Part shown: piece after piece, positions 29,702 to 40,644 of the stretch | Numbering within the stretch: the stretch's first letter is position 1 | How the letters are laid out: every line of letters starts with the position of its first letter | Source of the DNA: Linnemannia hyalina | Taxonomy: Eukaryota > Mortierellomycota > Mortierellomycetes > Mortierellales > Mortierellaceae | NCBI GenBank assembly: GCA_019671135.1 | Contig: JAHRHY010000022.1 | Coordinates: 753,001-817,000 of the forward strand | Direction of reading: 5' to 3' | DNA: 64,000 nucleotides | Position numbers and translations under genes: made by a program | Notes under the pieces: model-generated | Database searches by the model: none | What the model was told of the DNA's origin: nothing | The model's input: the letters and a program-made list of their open reading frames with translations, nothing else

Positions 29702-30715
29702 ATGTCGGCCGCACTCAGATTCCACCTATACCTGGAGGAGCTTATTCTCAATGGAGAGCTGGATGTGGACGTATTGTTCGACGATGTCAGCCAGGCCGCG
29801 GATGAGGATGTGGGTGAAGACGAGAATGAGGACGAGGATGAGGATGAGGATGAGGATGAGGACGAGAATGAGGACGATGCTTTTGGGGTTTACCATGAAC
29901 CAGGACCAGAGGAGGAGCAGGAGATAGAGGTGGAAGACGACGACGTGGAAAATGGCGACGTGGCGGACAACGGATATATACGACCGCCATTGTTTCGTGG
30001 GTCATTCCTACCCGGCGAACGATTCAATTTACTGCTTGTGGATGATGAAGAGGCCAAGGAGCAACTACGCTTTTACAGGAACAACATTATTGACATCGTC
30101 GTTGCCCTCCGACTACCAGATCTGATTGTCACTCGATCCAGAGACAAGGTTTGGTCAGTTGAGGCACTTCGCCTTGTGCTCTATCGATTCGCATCTCCAT
30201 CCAAGCTCAGTCGAATGTCGTCAGTATTTCATCGCAGTAGCGCGACGATCTCAAGGGTTATCAACTGCACATTCTTCTGGATCATGGAACATTGGCACAA
30301 GGTTCTTGACTGGGACACGCTCCGCCTCACTCCGGAAAACTGGAAGAATACGCTCTTTGGTGCAGCCTGAAGACTCGCGGCTTATGTGGCAATATTTTCG
30401 GCTTCATTGATGGAACTCGCCGTCCTATTTGCAGGTCATGTGTTGGGCAGGAAGGACAATACAATGGCCATAAGAAGCAGCACACCTTGAACTACCAAAG
30501 CGTGGTTGCGACGGACGGAATCATGATCCATTTGAGCAAGGCATTTGACGGCACCCACAACGACATCAAGATGTTTGCTCTGACAGGAATGGATCGCTTA
30601 CTGGAGTAGCACGCATACAACACTCAAGGGCGGCCATTGGCGATCTTTGGCTACGTGCGTACCAGCTCGGGGCTCATGTTCTTGTCCAGTACGACGAGTA
30701 TCCGGGTATGTCTTG
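29702..30715 (+). pseudogene. Conventional PIF/Harbinger transposase relic, 3' truncated
   Basis: Starts MSAALRFHLYLEELI with a long Asp/Glu tract (microsatellite-like GAGGATGAG repeats at about 29812-29880). Then come LYRFASPSKLSRMSSVFHRS (N-terminal HTH-like region) and, after a frameshift at about 30368, FIDGTRRPICR, YNGHKKQHTLNYQSVV and THNDIKMFALTGMDRLL, the first-Asp block of DDE_Tnp_4 proteins. A stop at 30609 and another frameshift precede RAYQLGAHVLVQYDEYPG; nothing beyond about 30715 aligns, so the last acidic residue is lost. It is clearly a different lineage from the transposases at 5731, 45605, 55469 and 62580. Confidence 0.75.
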
Positions 30716-31139
30716 CGATATATTAAGGTTTTATCATACGTACACAAGTAACTGATGAGACAAAGAGAGGGATTGTATTAGGCACACCAGGTACAGTCTA
30801 TTATGCTGTCCCTGGTATGTAGCTTAAGGGTAGTCTAGTCTATTGTCTCCATCTATCTTAGGGTGCCATTAGGCGAATATGCGACAACTCCCTCCCAAGG
30901 GAAGGCTGAAAGCCGCCCTGGAAAGAAATCACGCATAGAGGCTTCATGGTTGAGGATTAAAAAAAACAAAAGATCCTCCTGTGCAATGGAGTGCACAGAC
31001 TAATTAATTTCAGACCAAAAAAGCAGTGTGAAAAGGTCTTGTGGAGGTAAAACCACAGGGGAAAAATATCTTCACATATGGTTCAAGAGGAAAGCAGAAA
31101 ATACCTCTTGCTATCATTCACTTCATTCTGTGATGTTAT
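30716..31139. repeat. Possible dispersed repeat, no gene
   Basis: Around 30752-30880, a segment with an imperfect hairpin (CACCAGGTACAG ... CTGTCCCTGGT) resembles 38698-38830 (CACCAGGAACGA ... TCGTTCCTGGTG), so a small dispersed family is likely. Nothing else is seen. Confidence 0.3.
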
Positions 31140-31322
31140 TTACGTTCGACCACGCTTGCGCGTGTCAGTAGTGCTGATCTCCTTACTACCCTCTTCGATC
31201 GTACTTCTTAACTGGCGCTTGCCACTGCGGTTTGCTGCTTGATCGGTGGCTCCGTTAGCATTATCTGCATCACCGCGCTTGCGCTTACGCCCTTGTTCGG
31301 CATCATTGGCAGTACTGTCCAT
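31140..31322 (-). CDS. Small basic ORF, 60 aa, possible gene fragment
   Basis: MDSTANDAEQGRKRKRGD followed by more Arg/Lys-rich text and an end KRGRT; an upstream in-frame ATG at 31349 adds nine residues. It contains nuclear-signal-like basic clusters. GC content is higher than the flanks. It could be a first exon or a fragment of a nuclear protein; no family recognised. Confidence 0.3.
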   Translation of the reverse strand: MDSTANDAEQGRKRKRGDADNANGATDQAANRSGKRQLRSTIEEGSKEISTTDTRKRGRT

Positions 31323-31355
31323 AGCGGCCCCTTCATGTGGCTGCACCAAGCGTTG

Positions 31356-31445
31356 ATCATATCATGAGTCGATCGGTCGTATTATGAGTCGACCGATCGT
31401 GCCAAGAGTCGACCGATCGTACCAAGAGTCGACCGATCATGGTCT
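31356..31445. repeat. Tandem repeat of GAGTCGACCGATCGT units
   Basis: Four units of about 22-23 bp (ATGAGTCGATCGGTCGTATT, then CCAAGAGTCGACCGATCGTA and variants). Confidence 0.75.
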
Positions 31446-31511
31446 GACTATGTTGTAGGACGCGACAGGTTTATACTTGTATTTTGCCACAACAGTTTTT
31501 AAGGTAGTTTA

Positions 31512-32605
31512 TGTTACGGAATCAGGGGTTCGAAACGGGTGGATAGAGCGGTCGTTGCACTCCCAGTTGTTGATGGTTCTTGGGGATCCTTTTAAAATAA
31601 AACACGAGTTCACTCGTTGCACGCACTGAAAATGATGGTCAGCTAACGTTGGCCAGTTGCTCTGTGAAAATGTCTTTGGAAAAAGGCAAAGAGTAAAAGA
31701 ACCACCGCGCTTCCCTTTTTCTACATACGCAGCAACTACATTAAGATGGTGGATTAAGGGGTAGGAATCGGTAACATTTGTGCTATAATCACGTGTATCA
31801 CCAGGACGAAGAGTACATAAGGACTCTTCGTCCCTGAATTAAACAGACCCCTCTCTTTGTTTCGTTATTCATTTTCCATACCTACCTAAGTATCACAATC
31901 CCGGTTAGTATTTTCCAACATTGTTACAAAACTCCAGACCCCTACACAATTTCGACTTCACGGTAGTTAGCCAAACGTAGTTGCTGCACTAGTAGAAATA
32001 AGGTAGTACGGTGGTTCTTTTGCTCTTTGCCTTTTTCCAAAGACACTCGAGCAATCGACCAACGTTAGCTGACTTCGTTATTTTCTGTAATGGTTTTCGG
32101 GGCGTGTTTTGTGCTTTTGAGTGCTTTAATAAAAAGTGAGTTATGAACTAAGGGACTAAACTAGCATTGACTATCTGTATTTATGTATCCTTGGAACCCG
32201 CTTAGTAATCAGGGTTCCCGTGAGCTAGCCTTGTGACCTTGGCTAGACTTGTCAGCTCGGTCAGACCTGAGCAATCGAGTTTGGAGCATGGTTGCTCTTA
32301 GGGTTGGATTAGTCAGCATGTTACGGTATTGGTAGGTCTGCCAGTAGGTGGCGCGTAACCATGTTGTATATATCCAGACTTGATGAAATACAGGGTCAGT
32401 TTTTATTTGACGAAGAATCTCTATAAATTAGTGTGCTCAATAAACGGGTCAACAACAAGGACCTTCTTTCTCGTCTTTCTTTCTCACTCAATTTTGACTG
32501 AGTGACACTCTGACATTTTCAGTGTTTTATTCGAAGAACCAGAGACAACAACTGAGAGTGCAACGATCACTCTACCATCCGTATCGAACCCCTGATTCCG
32601 CAACA
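31512..32605. mobile_element. TIR element with a second foldback nested inside
   Basis: Outer inverted ends of about 60 bp: TGTTACGGAATCAGGGGTTC at 31512 mirrors the end at 32605 (GAACCCCTGATTCCGCAACA). Inside, about 31600-31730 is mirrored at about 31980-32150 (CAGCTAACGTTGG and TTTGGAAAAAGGCAAAGAG with its reverse complement). No coding region and no clear target duplication. Confidence 0.6.
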
Positions 32606-32727
32606 ACATTTACTACATAAATGTTTAAGGGGTTTGTATATTTGCTAGATCTTGTTCATGTCATCAGGTCGGCTATAAAATATATGTACACTCTCTCTCT
32701 TCATCACCCTTAAGAAGGCATGGACAG

Positions 32728-35700
32728 TCATTGAAATACGACGCCCATAATGGTCACAGTCGAGTTGGTGTTGCATGCTTCAGATAGCGCCTGAGCTCCG
32801 TTCTCTCCGATCGAGTTGTTCCACAAGTCCAGAGTGGTTAGGGTCGAGTTGGCCTTGAGTGCCTCAACCAGCGCCTGGGCTCCGTTGTCTCCGATCGAGT
32901 TGCTTCCCAAGTTCAAAGTGGTCAGGGTCGAGTTGGTCTTGAGTGCCTCAGCCAGCGCCTTAGCTCCGTTGTCTCCGATCGAGTCGTTCCACAAGTCCAA
33001 AGTGGTCAGAGTCGAGTTGATCTTGAGTGCCTCAGCCAGCGCCTGAGCTCCGTTGTCTCCGATCGAGTTACTCTGCAAGTACAAAGTGGTCAGGGTCGAG
33101 TTGGTCTTGAGTGCCTCAGACAGCGCCTGAGCTCCGTCGAATCCGATCGAGTTGCTTCCCAAGTTCAAAGTGGTCAGAGTCGAGTTGGTCTTGAGTGCCT
33201 TAGATAGCGCCTGAGCTCCGTTGGATCCGATCGAGTTGCTTCCCAAGTTCAAAGTGGTCAGAGTCGCGTTGGTCTTGAGTGCCTCAGCCAGCGCCTTAGC
33301 TCCGTTGTCTCCGATCGAGTTGCTTCCCAAGTTCAAAGTGGTCAGGGTCGAGTTGGTCTTGAGTGCCTCAGACAGCGCCTGAGCTCCGTTCTCTCCGATC
33401 GAGTTGTTCCACAAGTCCAAAGTGGTCAGGGTCGAGTTGGTCTTGAGTGCCTCAGACAGCGCCTGAGCTCCGTTCTCTCCGATCGAGTTGTTCCACAAGT
33501 CCAAAGTGGTCAGGGTCGAGTTGGTCTTGAGTGCCTCAACCAGCGCCTGGGCTCCGTTGTCTCCGATCGAGTTGCTTCCCAAGTTCAAAGTGGTCAGGGT
33601 CGAGTTGGTCTTGAGTGCCTCAGCCAGCGCCTTAGCTCCGTTGTCTCCGATCGAGTCGTTCCACAAGTCCAAAGTGGTCAGAGTCGAGTTGGTCTTGAGT
33701 GCCTCAGACAGCGCCCGAGCTCCGTTCTCTCCGATCGAGTTGTTCCACAAGTTCAAAGTGGTCAGAGTCTTGTTGGTCTTGAGTGCCTCAGCCAGCGCCT
33801 GAGCTCCGTTCTCTCCGATCGAGTTGCTTTCCAAGTCCAAAGTGGTCAGAAACGAGTTGGTCTTGAGTGCCTCAGCCAGCGCCTTAGCTCCGTTGGATCC
33901 GATCGAGTTGCTTTCCAAGTCCAAAGTGGTCAGGGTCGAGTTGGTCTTGAGTGCCTCTGTTAGTATTCCAAATTCCTTTACTCCGATCTTCCCACATGCC
34001 AGCTCACAGGACATCTTGCAATCATATGTTGATTTTTTTGGTCGAATCCCGAGAAACTTGATGAGCTCCTTTGGAAGAAGAATATGAAGTACTTTCATAT
34101 TAGGGAGATCTCTGATACGGAAAATGACGTCATATTGTGTGGATGTCGGTAGTAGTTGGCTGGCGACGCCCGTCTGAAATTGTTGAAGATCAAGTCGAAG
34201 AATTGATACTCTTGATTTCTTGAGTGCATCCTCCAGTGCTTCAAGATCACTTGTAGTGCAGGCCCAGTGCAAGTCGATATCGAGCTCGTAGACAGATCTC
34301 GCCTTTCCCAGTGCCGAAAAGAACTTCTCTGCCAACACTCTTGACTCAAGTCTCACTTCAACTCTACCGACGTTTTCACTCAATGATCCTCCGACAGAAT
34401 CCAACACGCGCAGGAACTCTTTGGCCGAGGTTTCTTGATAGTTCACGCGGTAGTGGTCAATGCAAACCCATTTGACATGTCCCTCATCCGTAACGGTTCT
34501 GTACAGGTTTCCCAACACCTTGTTTCCATCCTTGTCCTTCAAAAACGTGTCCAGCTTGCGTAGATCGGCGCCTTCCAATGCCTCCTTCTTTCCCGACGGC
34601 TCTGCAAACCCATCAACAGCTTCGCCTTCACTCACAGAGACCTTGTCCATCCAGTCTATGACATGATCCATTCCAGACTCGATGTTGTCCCTCAGCTGTT
34701 GTAGACCGGCGGTGGCTTGATCGATGGCGTCCAACCTGACCAGGTGAGAGATAGCTGGTACAGCCACTCCGGCAACCGAAACACCGAACTTGAGCATCTT
34801 GAGGATAGTGAGGACATAAGGGCCGTATTGCTGAAAGAACTCTGAGGGTCGGGCGATCTCGTAGCCTTCATGCTTAGCAAAATGGATATCATGAGAGATC
34901 TCGGTCTTGTTGTTGACCGACTTGGTGTGTTCTCCGCACTCGCATAAAAAGTAGAGGCGGAACTTGTTCGAGAAGGGATTCACGGTATCCCAACTTGAAG
35001 GGTCCTGCGGAAGGACAACAAAGAGACGAGGGATCGGGTACTCGTGGAGTTCATACGTCTGAATCAGCACCGCCTTGACACGGTCTTGAAGCATAGCCAA
35101 CTGACCGAGGGCTTGGATCTGCAGCTGCTTCATCTCTTTTTGGTTGCTAAGGACTTGCTCCTGTAGCTGCTTCACTTCTTCCTGCTTGGCATACATTGCT
35201 TCCTGCAAGTCACTGTTCTTGGCCACCAAATCCTTCAGCTCCTGAAAGTGCCCACTCAGTTCTTGCTTAAACTCTGCTCGACTAAGCTCCCCGTGACCAT
35301 CCTTGATAGCCTTGGCAAACGCCTGGCAGATGTCCGACGAGGCTCGAACTGTTTCTTGGACTTCAGGGGCCAAGAGGGAGATGAATCGCTGCTCGATCGC
35401 GAATTGACGTGCCTTTCTTGATGCACGTGTCACCACCTCTTGGAACGATGTGGTCTTGGAAGCAGCACTGGTGGCAGAGGGTGGACTTGATGATGTGTCG
35501 ATAAGGCCAATGTTACTGACAGGCGTCTCTGGTACAGGTGGGGTAGTCCCGAAAGCAACAGTGACTCTGTTATTAACTGGAGCACCGGCTGGAGCATTGG
35601 TTTGACCACCGACTGGATCAAACTTCGAAGGGCCGGCAGGAGTAGGTTCGACAGAGGTAGACAAGACAACATCCTGGACCAATCGAGAACAATGGTTGAT

Positions 35701-35975
35701 GCTACAGGGCATGATTCAGAGGAACGAAAACAGAATAAGATGTTTGCTCTTCAAGACCATTCGTCTCAATTCATTTTTACATTCCCTCATTACCTTTGTT
35801 GATCGGAACCCCGAAGAAACTTGATCACCGATTTGCCATTGTGAACGCGCTTAACTCCAGAAAAGACTTTCTCGATGTCCTCCCAAGGAACAGTGTTCTG
35901 TCCTTCAACATGATTGAGAGTGATTTCCACGGTATCCGTGGTTTCAATCAAGCGAAACGATTGAGTATCCTCCAT
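32728..35975 (-). CDS. LRR protein with COR-like middle domain, two exons
   Basis: Exon 1 35975-35794, intron 35793-35702 (GTAATG...CTGTAG, 92 bp), exon 2 35701-32728; the spliced length is 1051 codons plus stop and the frame continues QQ-S-INHC across the junction. Residues 1-60 form a small conserved head (MEDTQSFRLIETTDTVEI). Then come a Pro/Ser linker, a coiled coil (EAMYAKQEEVKQLQEQ) and a module resembling the C-terminal-of-Roc region (YPIPRLFVVLP, FRLYFLCECGEHTK, RPSEFFQQYGPYVL). The last ~400 residues are 14 RNI-type repeats of 28 residues (LTTLDLESNSIG type) plus a half repeat. Probably an intracellular recognition or scaffold protein, by family analogy. Repeats are nearly identical in DNA (84-bp units), and block 4-6 recurs as 12-14. 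Confidence 0.8.
35702..35793 (-). other. Spliceosomal intron of the LRR gene
   Basis: GT-AG, 92 bp. It removes stop codons that separate the MEDTQSF head from the main frame, and splicing gives a length divisible by three. Confidence 0.75.
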
Positions 35976-36943
35976 TGCTCTCTTAAGATGAATTGCGGGC
36001 GGGGATATGGGAATGGAGAAAATAGCGACTATGTGTGAGAATAGGAAAGAGGGAGAATGCGTGTATAGGATGAAGAGTTTGGAAGAAAGAGACAAAATTC
36101 CAGAGCGGACTCTTTTAACTTGAGAAGTGGGCTGTGCTCCTGCTTAATATAGCACCTGGGCAGTGCACAAAGCTAAAAAAAATTGTTTCACCGTAGCTTC
36201 TCTTCACATGCGTCTTTTCTGTCTGGGTATAAATACACCGCCACCTGAAGAATACTTCGACCACGACCTAATCTAAACCTCAAACCGGGCCTCGACTCAA
36301 TTGAACTGCGCAAGACTCTTTGACCACGCGTCCGTCATTACTTGCTTCCAAGATTTTTATGAAGAGGAAAAAGTCCGTTTAAATCACATGGCTCGATAAC
36401 AAATCACATGCTTGTGGCAGCCAAGCGTTCATAGCAACGTTGCTTTTTGATCCCTCGATGTCGGCTCTTTCTCTAATCCTTGCAGAGAATTCTAGCACCC
36501 CAGCGTTGAGTGAAAGTTCGCTGTTCTTAAGGGGTCGTAAAGTCTATGGTATGCACCCAAAAGAAATGAGAGGGAAAGGGAGGGTCAATCAAAGAAAGAC
36601 AACAGGATCAGAACGAAAAAAGTTCAACGGAATGCTGGAAAGAGAGAGAGAAAGGAGGAGTATAGAAAAAATCAGAGGCATGCTAGGACACTGAAAGATC
36701 AAGGGCGTGTGTTTATTAGATACAAGACTACCGGTCTATCTTCTAGCGGGGGCTGTCCTTTATACTAGCAGGATACTGATCTTGTCTGATCCCCTTTGTT
36801 CCAGTCTCTCAACATCCCATTCCTCAGCCCACTTTCCATATCTCGTTGCATTCAACGACATATCATTCAGCTTCATGAGAGGTCTTAATTGAAGCGACTC
36901 GAAATGCTAGAGTAACATAGTGAGCTGGGGAGGTTCTATTTTA
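35976..36943. other. LRR gene upstream region and repeats, no gene
   Basis: Holds the LRR promoter region, an rRNA fragment (36411-36469), a purine-rich stretch with GAGAGAG repeats (36560-36665) and unassigned sequence. A GTATAAATACACC at 36225 faces the plus strand and has no recognisable gene downstream. Confidence 0.4.
36411..36469 (+). rRNA. LSU (25S) rRNA fragment, ~59 nt
   Basis: CTTGTGGCAGCCAAGCGTTC through CGATGTCGGCTCTT, same segment as the fragment at 21899, with two substitutions relative to it (CAACG for CGACG, CCCTCG for CCTTCG). Confidence 0.75.
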
Positions 36944-37436
36944 GCGGCCTTTCCAAGTGCAAAGGATATAAAAAAGCATATAAAATATATCCAAAGCCCA
37001 AGGAATGCAGTGTAGACTTCTAGAGCTGATATATCTCTTCACAGTCGGCAACAGCTAGTAGGATAAGATAGCAACAGACAGCTCAAGATTTTTTAAAATG
37101 TAATCTCTCCCCTGTATTTCATAGCAAAGATACAGTTGAGAGTACAAGTGCCTTAGATGATCACGTATAAGAACTACTCCCCTTAATCTTGCAGTGAGGG
37201 GTACAGTTTAATAGTAGATGGACACATTCAAGAGATTGGTGTGCGAAAAATAAGAAGACTGTTGTTTGGAGAATATCATGGTGTTTAGTAGGATAATTAC
37301 ACAAGAAATGTTACAGTGGTTGTTTTACATGGTTGATATCATATATACACTCTCCTTTAATAGTCGCGGTGGATATCAGCAAGATCTACAGAGATGTAAC
37401 AAACACCATATGATAATTTGAAGTTGAAAGGCCTCC
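36944..37436 (-). mobile_element. Solo terminal repeat of the DDE transposon family (old copy)
   Basis: 493 bp, reverse orientation: GCGGCC at 36944 to GCCTCC at 37436, with a 3-bp duplication TTA (36941-36943 and 37437-37439). It is clearly diverged from the A and B subfamily repeats by many substitutions, and the 90-codon frame of the young repeats is broken here. Confidence 0.8.
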
Positions 37437-37438
37437 TT

Positions 37439-37530
37439 AATACATTTATTGTGAAGGAAAAAAAAGTTGGAGAAACTATTTTAATACATTTATAGTGAAG
37501 GAAAAAAAAGTCGGAGAAACTCGTCTTTAG
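37439..37530. repeat. Tandem duplication of ~46 bp
   Basis: TTAATACATTTATTGTGAAGG... is repeated with minor changes from about 37485; it covers the last codons of the neighbouring minus-strand gene. Confidence 0.7.
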
Positions 37531-38215
37531 TATATTCCCTGAACGAGTTGTCCTTGAACGAGTTGTTGATGTCTCTCTGCTGTACAATATGGTTGTACCC
37601 CTTCTTCACCAGCACGTCGTGATACAGCAGTGTCACACTCTTGCCACGGTCAGCAAACACGGACACCATCACATACGTAGGAGCAATCGTCACCTCCTGC
37701 GACTGTCGAGGCGCTATCTTCAGCTTGGACACCTGCTCCTTGGCGACACCAAATCCCAAATGCAGCCAAGCTGGCCAGACGAAGCGGCCTGTCTTCATAG
37801 CTGTCACGAGCTCCTGAGTGGACATGATGTAGACCCCGATATTCGTGTCATTTGTGAATCTGATTTCATCCCCATCGTCTCGGAATCTTCTGGTGAATCG
37901 GTATCGGTATCTAGGTGGCGAGATGTAATGGCAGATGACGATGCCGTAATCCTTGGGGACGTTCCATCGTCTGAGGATGCTGTAGTATTTGGCCGTGCGG
38001 AATCCAGCATTGCTTAGCTCTTTGTTAAAAGCAGCGAGCATGGTTGTATTGTTGTAAATGGTGGGATGTCGCTCGGCCCTCTCCATGTCTTCTACACCTT
38101 TCTCAACTTCCTCCAGAGCCCAGACAATACTGTCGAAACGGCGATCAATGCTATCAAAACCTTCCGGATTGAAATCCCTAGGGTCCTCCCAGTCCACTTT
38201 CGTCACGGTCGACAT
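37490..38215 (-). CDS. Hypothetical protein, 241 aa
   Basis: The start MSTVTKVDW at 38215 is preferred over the longer frame from 38356, whose extra 47 residues are Pro/His-rich leader-like text. Features seen: an N-terminal helix (SIDRRFDSIVWALEEVEKGVEDMERAERH), a basic stretch RYRYRFTRRFRDD, and a C-terminal half with beta-rich segments (SQEVTIAPTYVMVSVF). No domain recognised and no membrane segment. It is intact and single-exon, ending FFPSL in the duplicated 46-bp unit, so its last residues may have been altered by that duplication. Confidence 0.6.
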   Translation of the reverse strand: MSTVTKVDWEDPRDFNPEGFDSIDRRFDSIVWALEEVEKGVEDMERAERHPTIYNNTTMLAAFNKELSNAGFRTAKYYSILRRWNVPKDYGIVICHYISPPRYRYRFTRRFRDDGDEIRFTNDTNIGVYIMSTQELVTAMKTGRFVWPAWLHLGFGVAKEQVSKLKIAPRQSQEVTIAPTYVMVSVFADRGKSVTLLYHDVLVKKGYNHIVQQRDINNSFKDNSFREYTKDEFLRLFFPSL

Positions 38216-39035
38216 GTCTCTGCGGGGGTGGTGGTGAGTTGGTGGAAGGCGTTGAGTTGAGGAACGATTCGAGCAGGCAGGAAAGGTGTATTGTTGCAAC
38301 AAGACTGGGCTAGGGTTATGGGGGTTCAGAATGTTCAAGTGTATCAGAGGGTTCAAGGGTGGTGTTCAAGGATGGGGAGGAGTGGCTATTTATATTAGAG
38401 GCTACTTCGTTGCGATACCTAGAGTTGACACAAAAGTCGATGTGGAGAAATATGCGAGACCAAGGTTTCACAAAATCTATTTCAGTTGTGTTGCTAAAAT
38501 ATTAAAGGAGCTTAGTGGTGCATTCCGTGACCACTGAAAAGCTTTCACCAAACACCAAGCTCGCGATCCCGAGGACAATAAATAGCTTGTTCATGGTGAG
38601 AGATAAGGACTCAGTGTTAAAGAGAAAGACAAGACACCAAAGTCTACAATTGGAAACAAGGTGCGATAAAATAAGGTTTAGACTCACTTTGTATGTAACG
38701 AGACAAGAAGAAGGTTGTATTAGGTTGTATTAGGGCCCACCAGGAACGATCTCTTATGTCGTTCCTGGTGGCTTAGTTCTAGCTAGTTCATGTCTTCATC
38801 TATCTATGATCCACAAGGCAAAAACGCAACACAAGGGATCCAGGCCCAGGTCTAAGGTATGGCCGAGTCTAGTCGCGCAGCTAAGGGGGGATAGCCAATC
38901 GTGGAATAGATACATATGTAAGGCGAGATTGACCAACACTGTCTGTCGACTATGATTTGGGTAGTGCGCATAGTGAATCTAATTATTTTTTTTGTTTCAC
39001 CTCACTATTTGCTTCACCTGATAACGATTTTTTTT
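38216..39035. other. Upstream region; a possible truncated secreted-protein start
   Basis: On the minus strand 38594-38502 reads MNKLFIVLGIASLVFGES and then a stop after TTKLL, a plausible signal-peptide exon or relic, but too short to call. The 38698-38830 segment resembles 30752-30880. No other gene is seen. Confidence 0.3.
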
Positions 39036-39067
39036 GCTTGTGGCTGCCAAGCGTTCATAGCGACGTT

Positions 39068-39103
<36 letters not shown>

Positions 39104-39147
39104 ACTGAAGCAGAATTCAGTAAGCGTTGGATTGTTCACCCACTAAT

Positions 39148-39202
<55 letters not shown>

Positions 39203-39478
39203 ATGAAATGTTGTTGCAATAGTAATTGAACTTAGTACGAGAGGAACCGTTCATTCGGATAATTGGTATTTGGGCCTGCCTGAGCAGGCAATGGCCCGAA
39301 GCTATCATCCGTTGGGTTATAGCTGAACGCCTCTAAGTCAGAACCCGTGCTAGAACGCGACGATTACCGCCTTTTCCGATTTTTAGTTGAATACGAATAG
39401 AGTCTCCCGACGGGGGATTCCTGAATCATACAACGTAGGGTTGTCTTGCAGAGCGGAAAGGCTTTGTGAGGCTCCTGC
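39036..39478 (+). rRNA. LSU (25S) rRNA 3' fragment, ~440 nt
   Basis: Starts at the same CTTGTGG point as the other fragments and runs through AGTACGAGAGGAACC (sarcin-ricin loop), GAACGCCTCTAAGTCAGAA and beyond, then leaves the rRNA near 39478, before the true LSU 3' end. It has substitutions in otherwise invariant positions, so it is a dispersed pseudogene, not part of an rDNA repeat. No 5.8S, ITS or SSU is nearby. Confidence 0.85.
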
Positions 39479-39617
39479 TAATGTTAATTTCAAATATTGG
39501 AAGAGATATAAAGCCATTGCAGTATAGCATGTCACAACTCCTCATGAACTACTACTGCATTCTACAAACTAGAGATGAGCATGATATTTCGCCCATTTAT
39601 CTGTTGGATAGATGCCT

Positions 39618-39827
39618 TGTTACAGTATCGCATCTAGCCACCTTCCATCTAACCACATCCCCATTGTTCCATAGCTCCATCTAACCACATCATCATCTAA
39701 CCACATCACCACCATCCCGGAGCCCATAGCATAGCATACATAAATACCCTGGCTTCCCCTGTACAATAAACATCACCCGTTTCTGCCTTCTGCTCTTGTC
39801 CGCTACCCTCCTTCTGTTGCTATTACA
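39618..39827 (+). repeat. Solo LTR, TSD TGCCT
   Basis: 210 bp, TGTTACAGTATC to GCTATTACA, flanked by TGCCT (39613-39617 and 39828-39832). It has an ACATAAATACCC and TGTACAATAAA region like the LTR at 54028-54266. Related to 11482-11651. Confidence 0.8.
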
Positions 39828-40644
39828 TGCCTCCACTTTGGGAATGCATCTACTATTGCAAATGTTCAGGGTGTAGTCTCTGTCTATGCTTCTCCAAGGT
39901 ACTCTCATCTTCTGCTGCATCTTCTGCTGCATCTTCTGCTGCATCTTCGCCGTGGAATGCAGGAGGAGATGTACCACTGCAGTCATCATCTCTTGCTACT
40001 TCATCTCTTGTGCAGTATACATTGCAAGTGCACAAAGATATATGTCGACTGCAGTTGCACAACTGGGGTTGGCAGAGCACTGGATATTTTTAAAATCCGC
40101 CATTGCCTGCCTTGCATGAAAATGGACCCCTTGCAGTGATTCTTATCGAAACGAGAAAAGTGAATTCGTTTCGTTAAGCCCGTACTAAGTACCTGTAAGT
40201 GGTCTTAACGAATGGGTTATCGAACTGAAATCCGGTTCGTTGAGAAACACTGGCCCCTTGGTTCGTAATACATCTAACTTTCAACTCCGAGGAAAACCTG
40301 CTATGATGAGTTGGAGATGGCGCCAAAGACAGACAGGCTGATTCAATAGGGTTTCCGGATGAGGGCAAGAAGGATACAAGAATGGTATATTTGAGATTTC
40401 AAGGTAAGGAGATAAGAGTGGCAGCAAGGAGGACTATATGAGCTAGAGAGGGACAAGAGTCGATGGGCACTCCGGCTCTCCAAGGAGGTATTCATCTGTG
40501 AGACTTTCAGGCATCTCTAGCAAGCGAAAAAAAAGCATGGGAGCTTTAGTACTAGTTTTAGTGGTGCATTCACAAAAATAAATAACACAAACATCGAGAC
40601 AGTTTTGACTACTTTAACACCCACAAGCTGCAAAGACTTACCTT
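39828..40644. other. No supported gene
   Basis: Holds a 15-bp tandem repeat (TCTTCTGCTGCA units near 39905-39945) and short unremarkable open frames. From about 40560 it is the 3' flank of the NLR pseudogene. Confidence 0.4.

Noticed and set aside
29787..30005. His/Pro-rich minus-strand frame
   Set aside because: Antisense of the GAGGATGAG acidic tract in the Harbinger relic.
31356..31445. CRISPR-like short repeat array
   Set aside because: Four contiguous ~22-bp units without spacers in a eukaryotic context; an ordinary tandem repeat.
31530..31545. tRNA B-box-like GGGGTTCGAAACGGG
   Set aside because: No cloverleaf or A box around it, and the same sequence is mirrored at the other end of an inverted-repeat element.
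39036..39478. Functional rDNA unit
   Set aside because: Only a 440-nt piece of the LSU with changes at conserved sites and no 5.8S, ITS, SSU or repeated unit nearby.
39886..40119. 77-codon hydrophobic Cys-rich open frame
   Set aside because: It arises from a CTTCTGCTGCAT tandem repeat and has no convincing signal peptide start or conserved feature.
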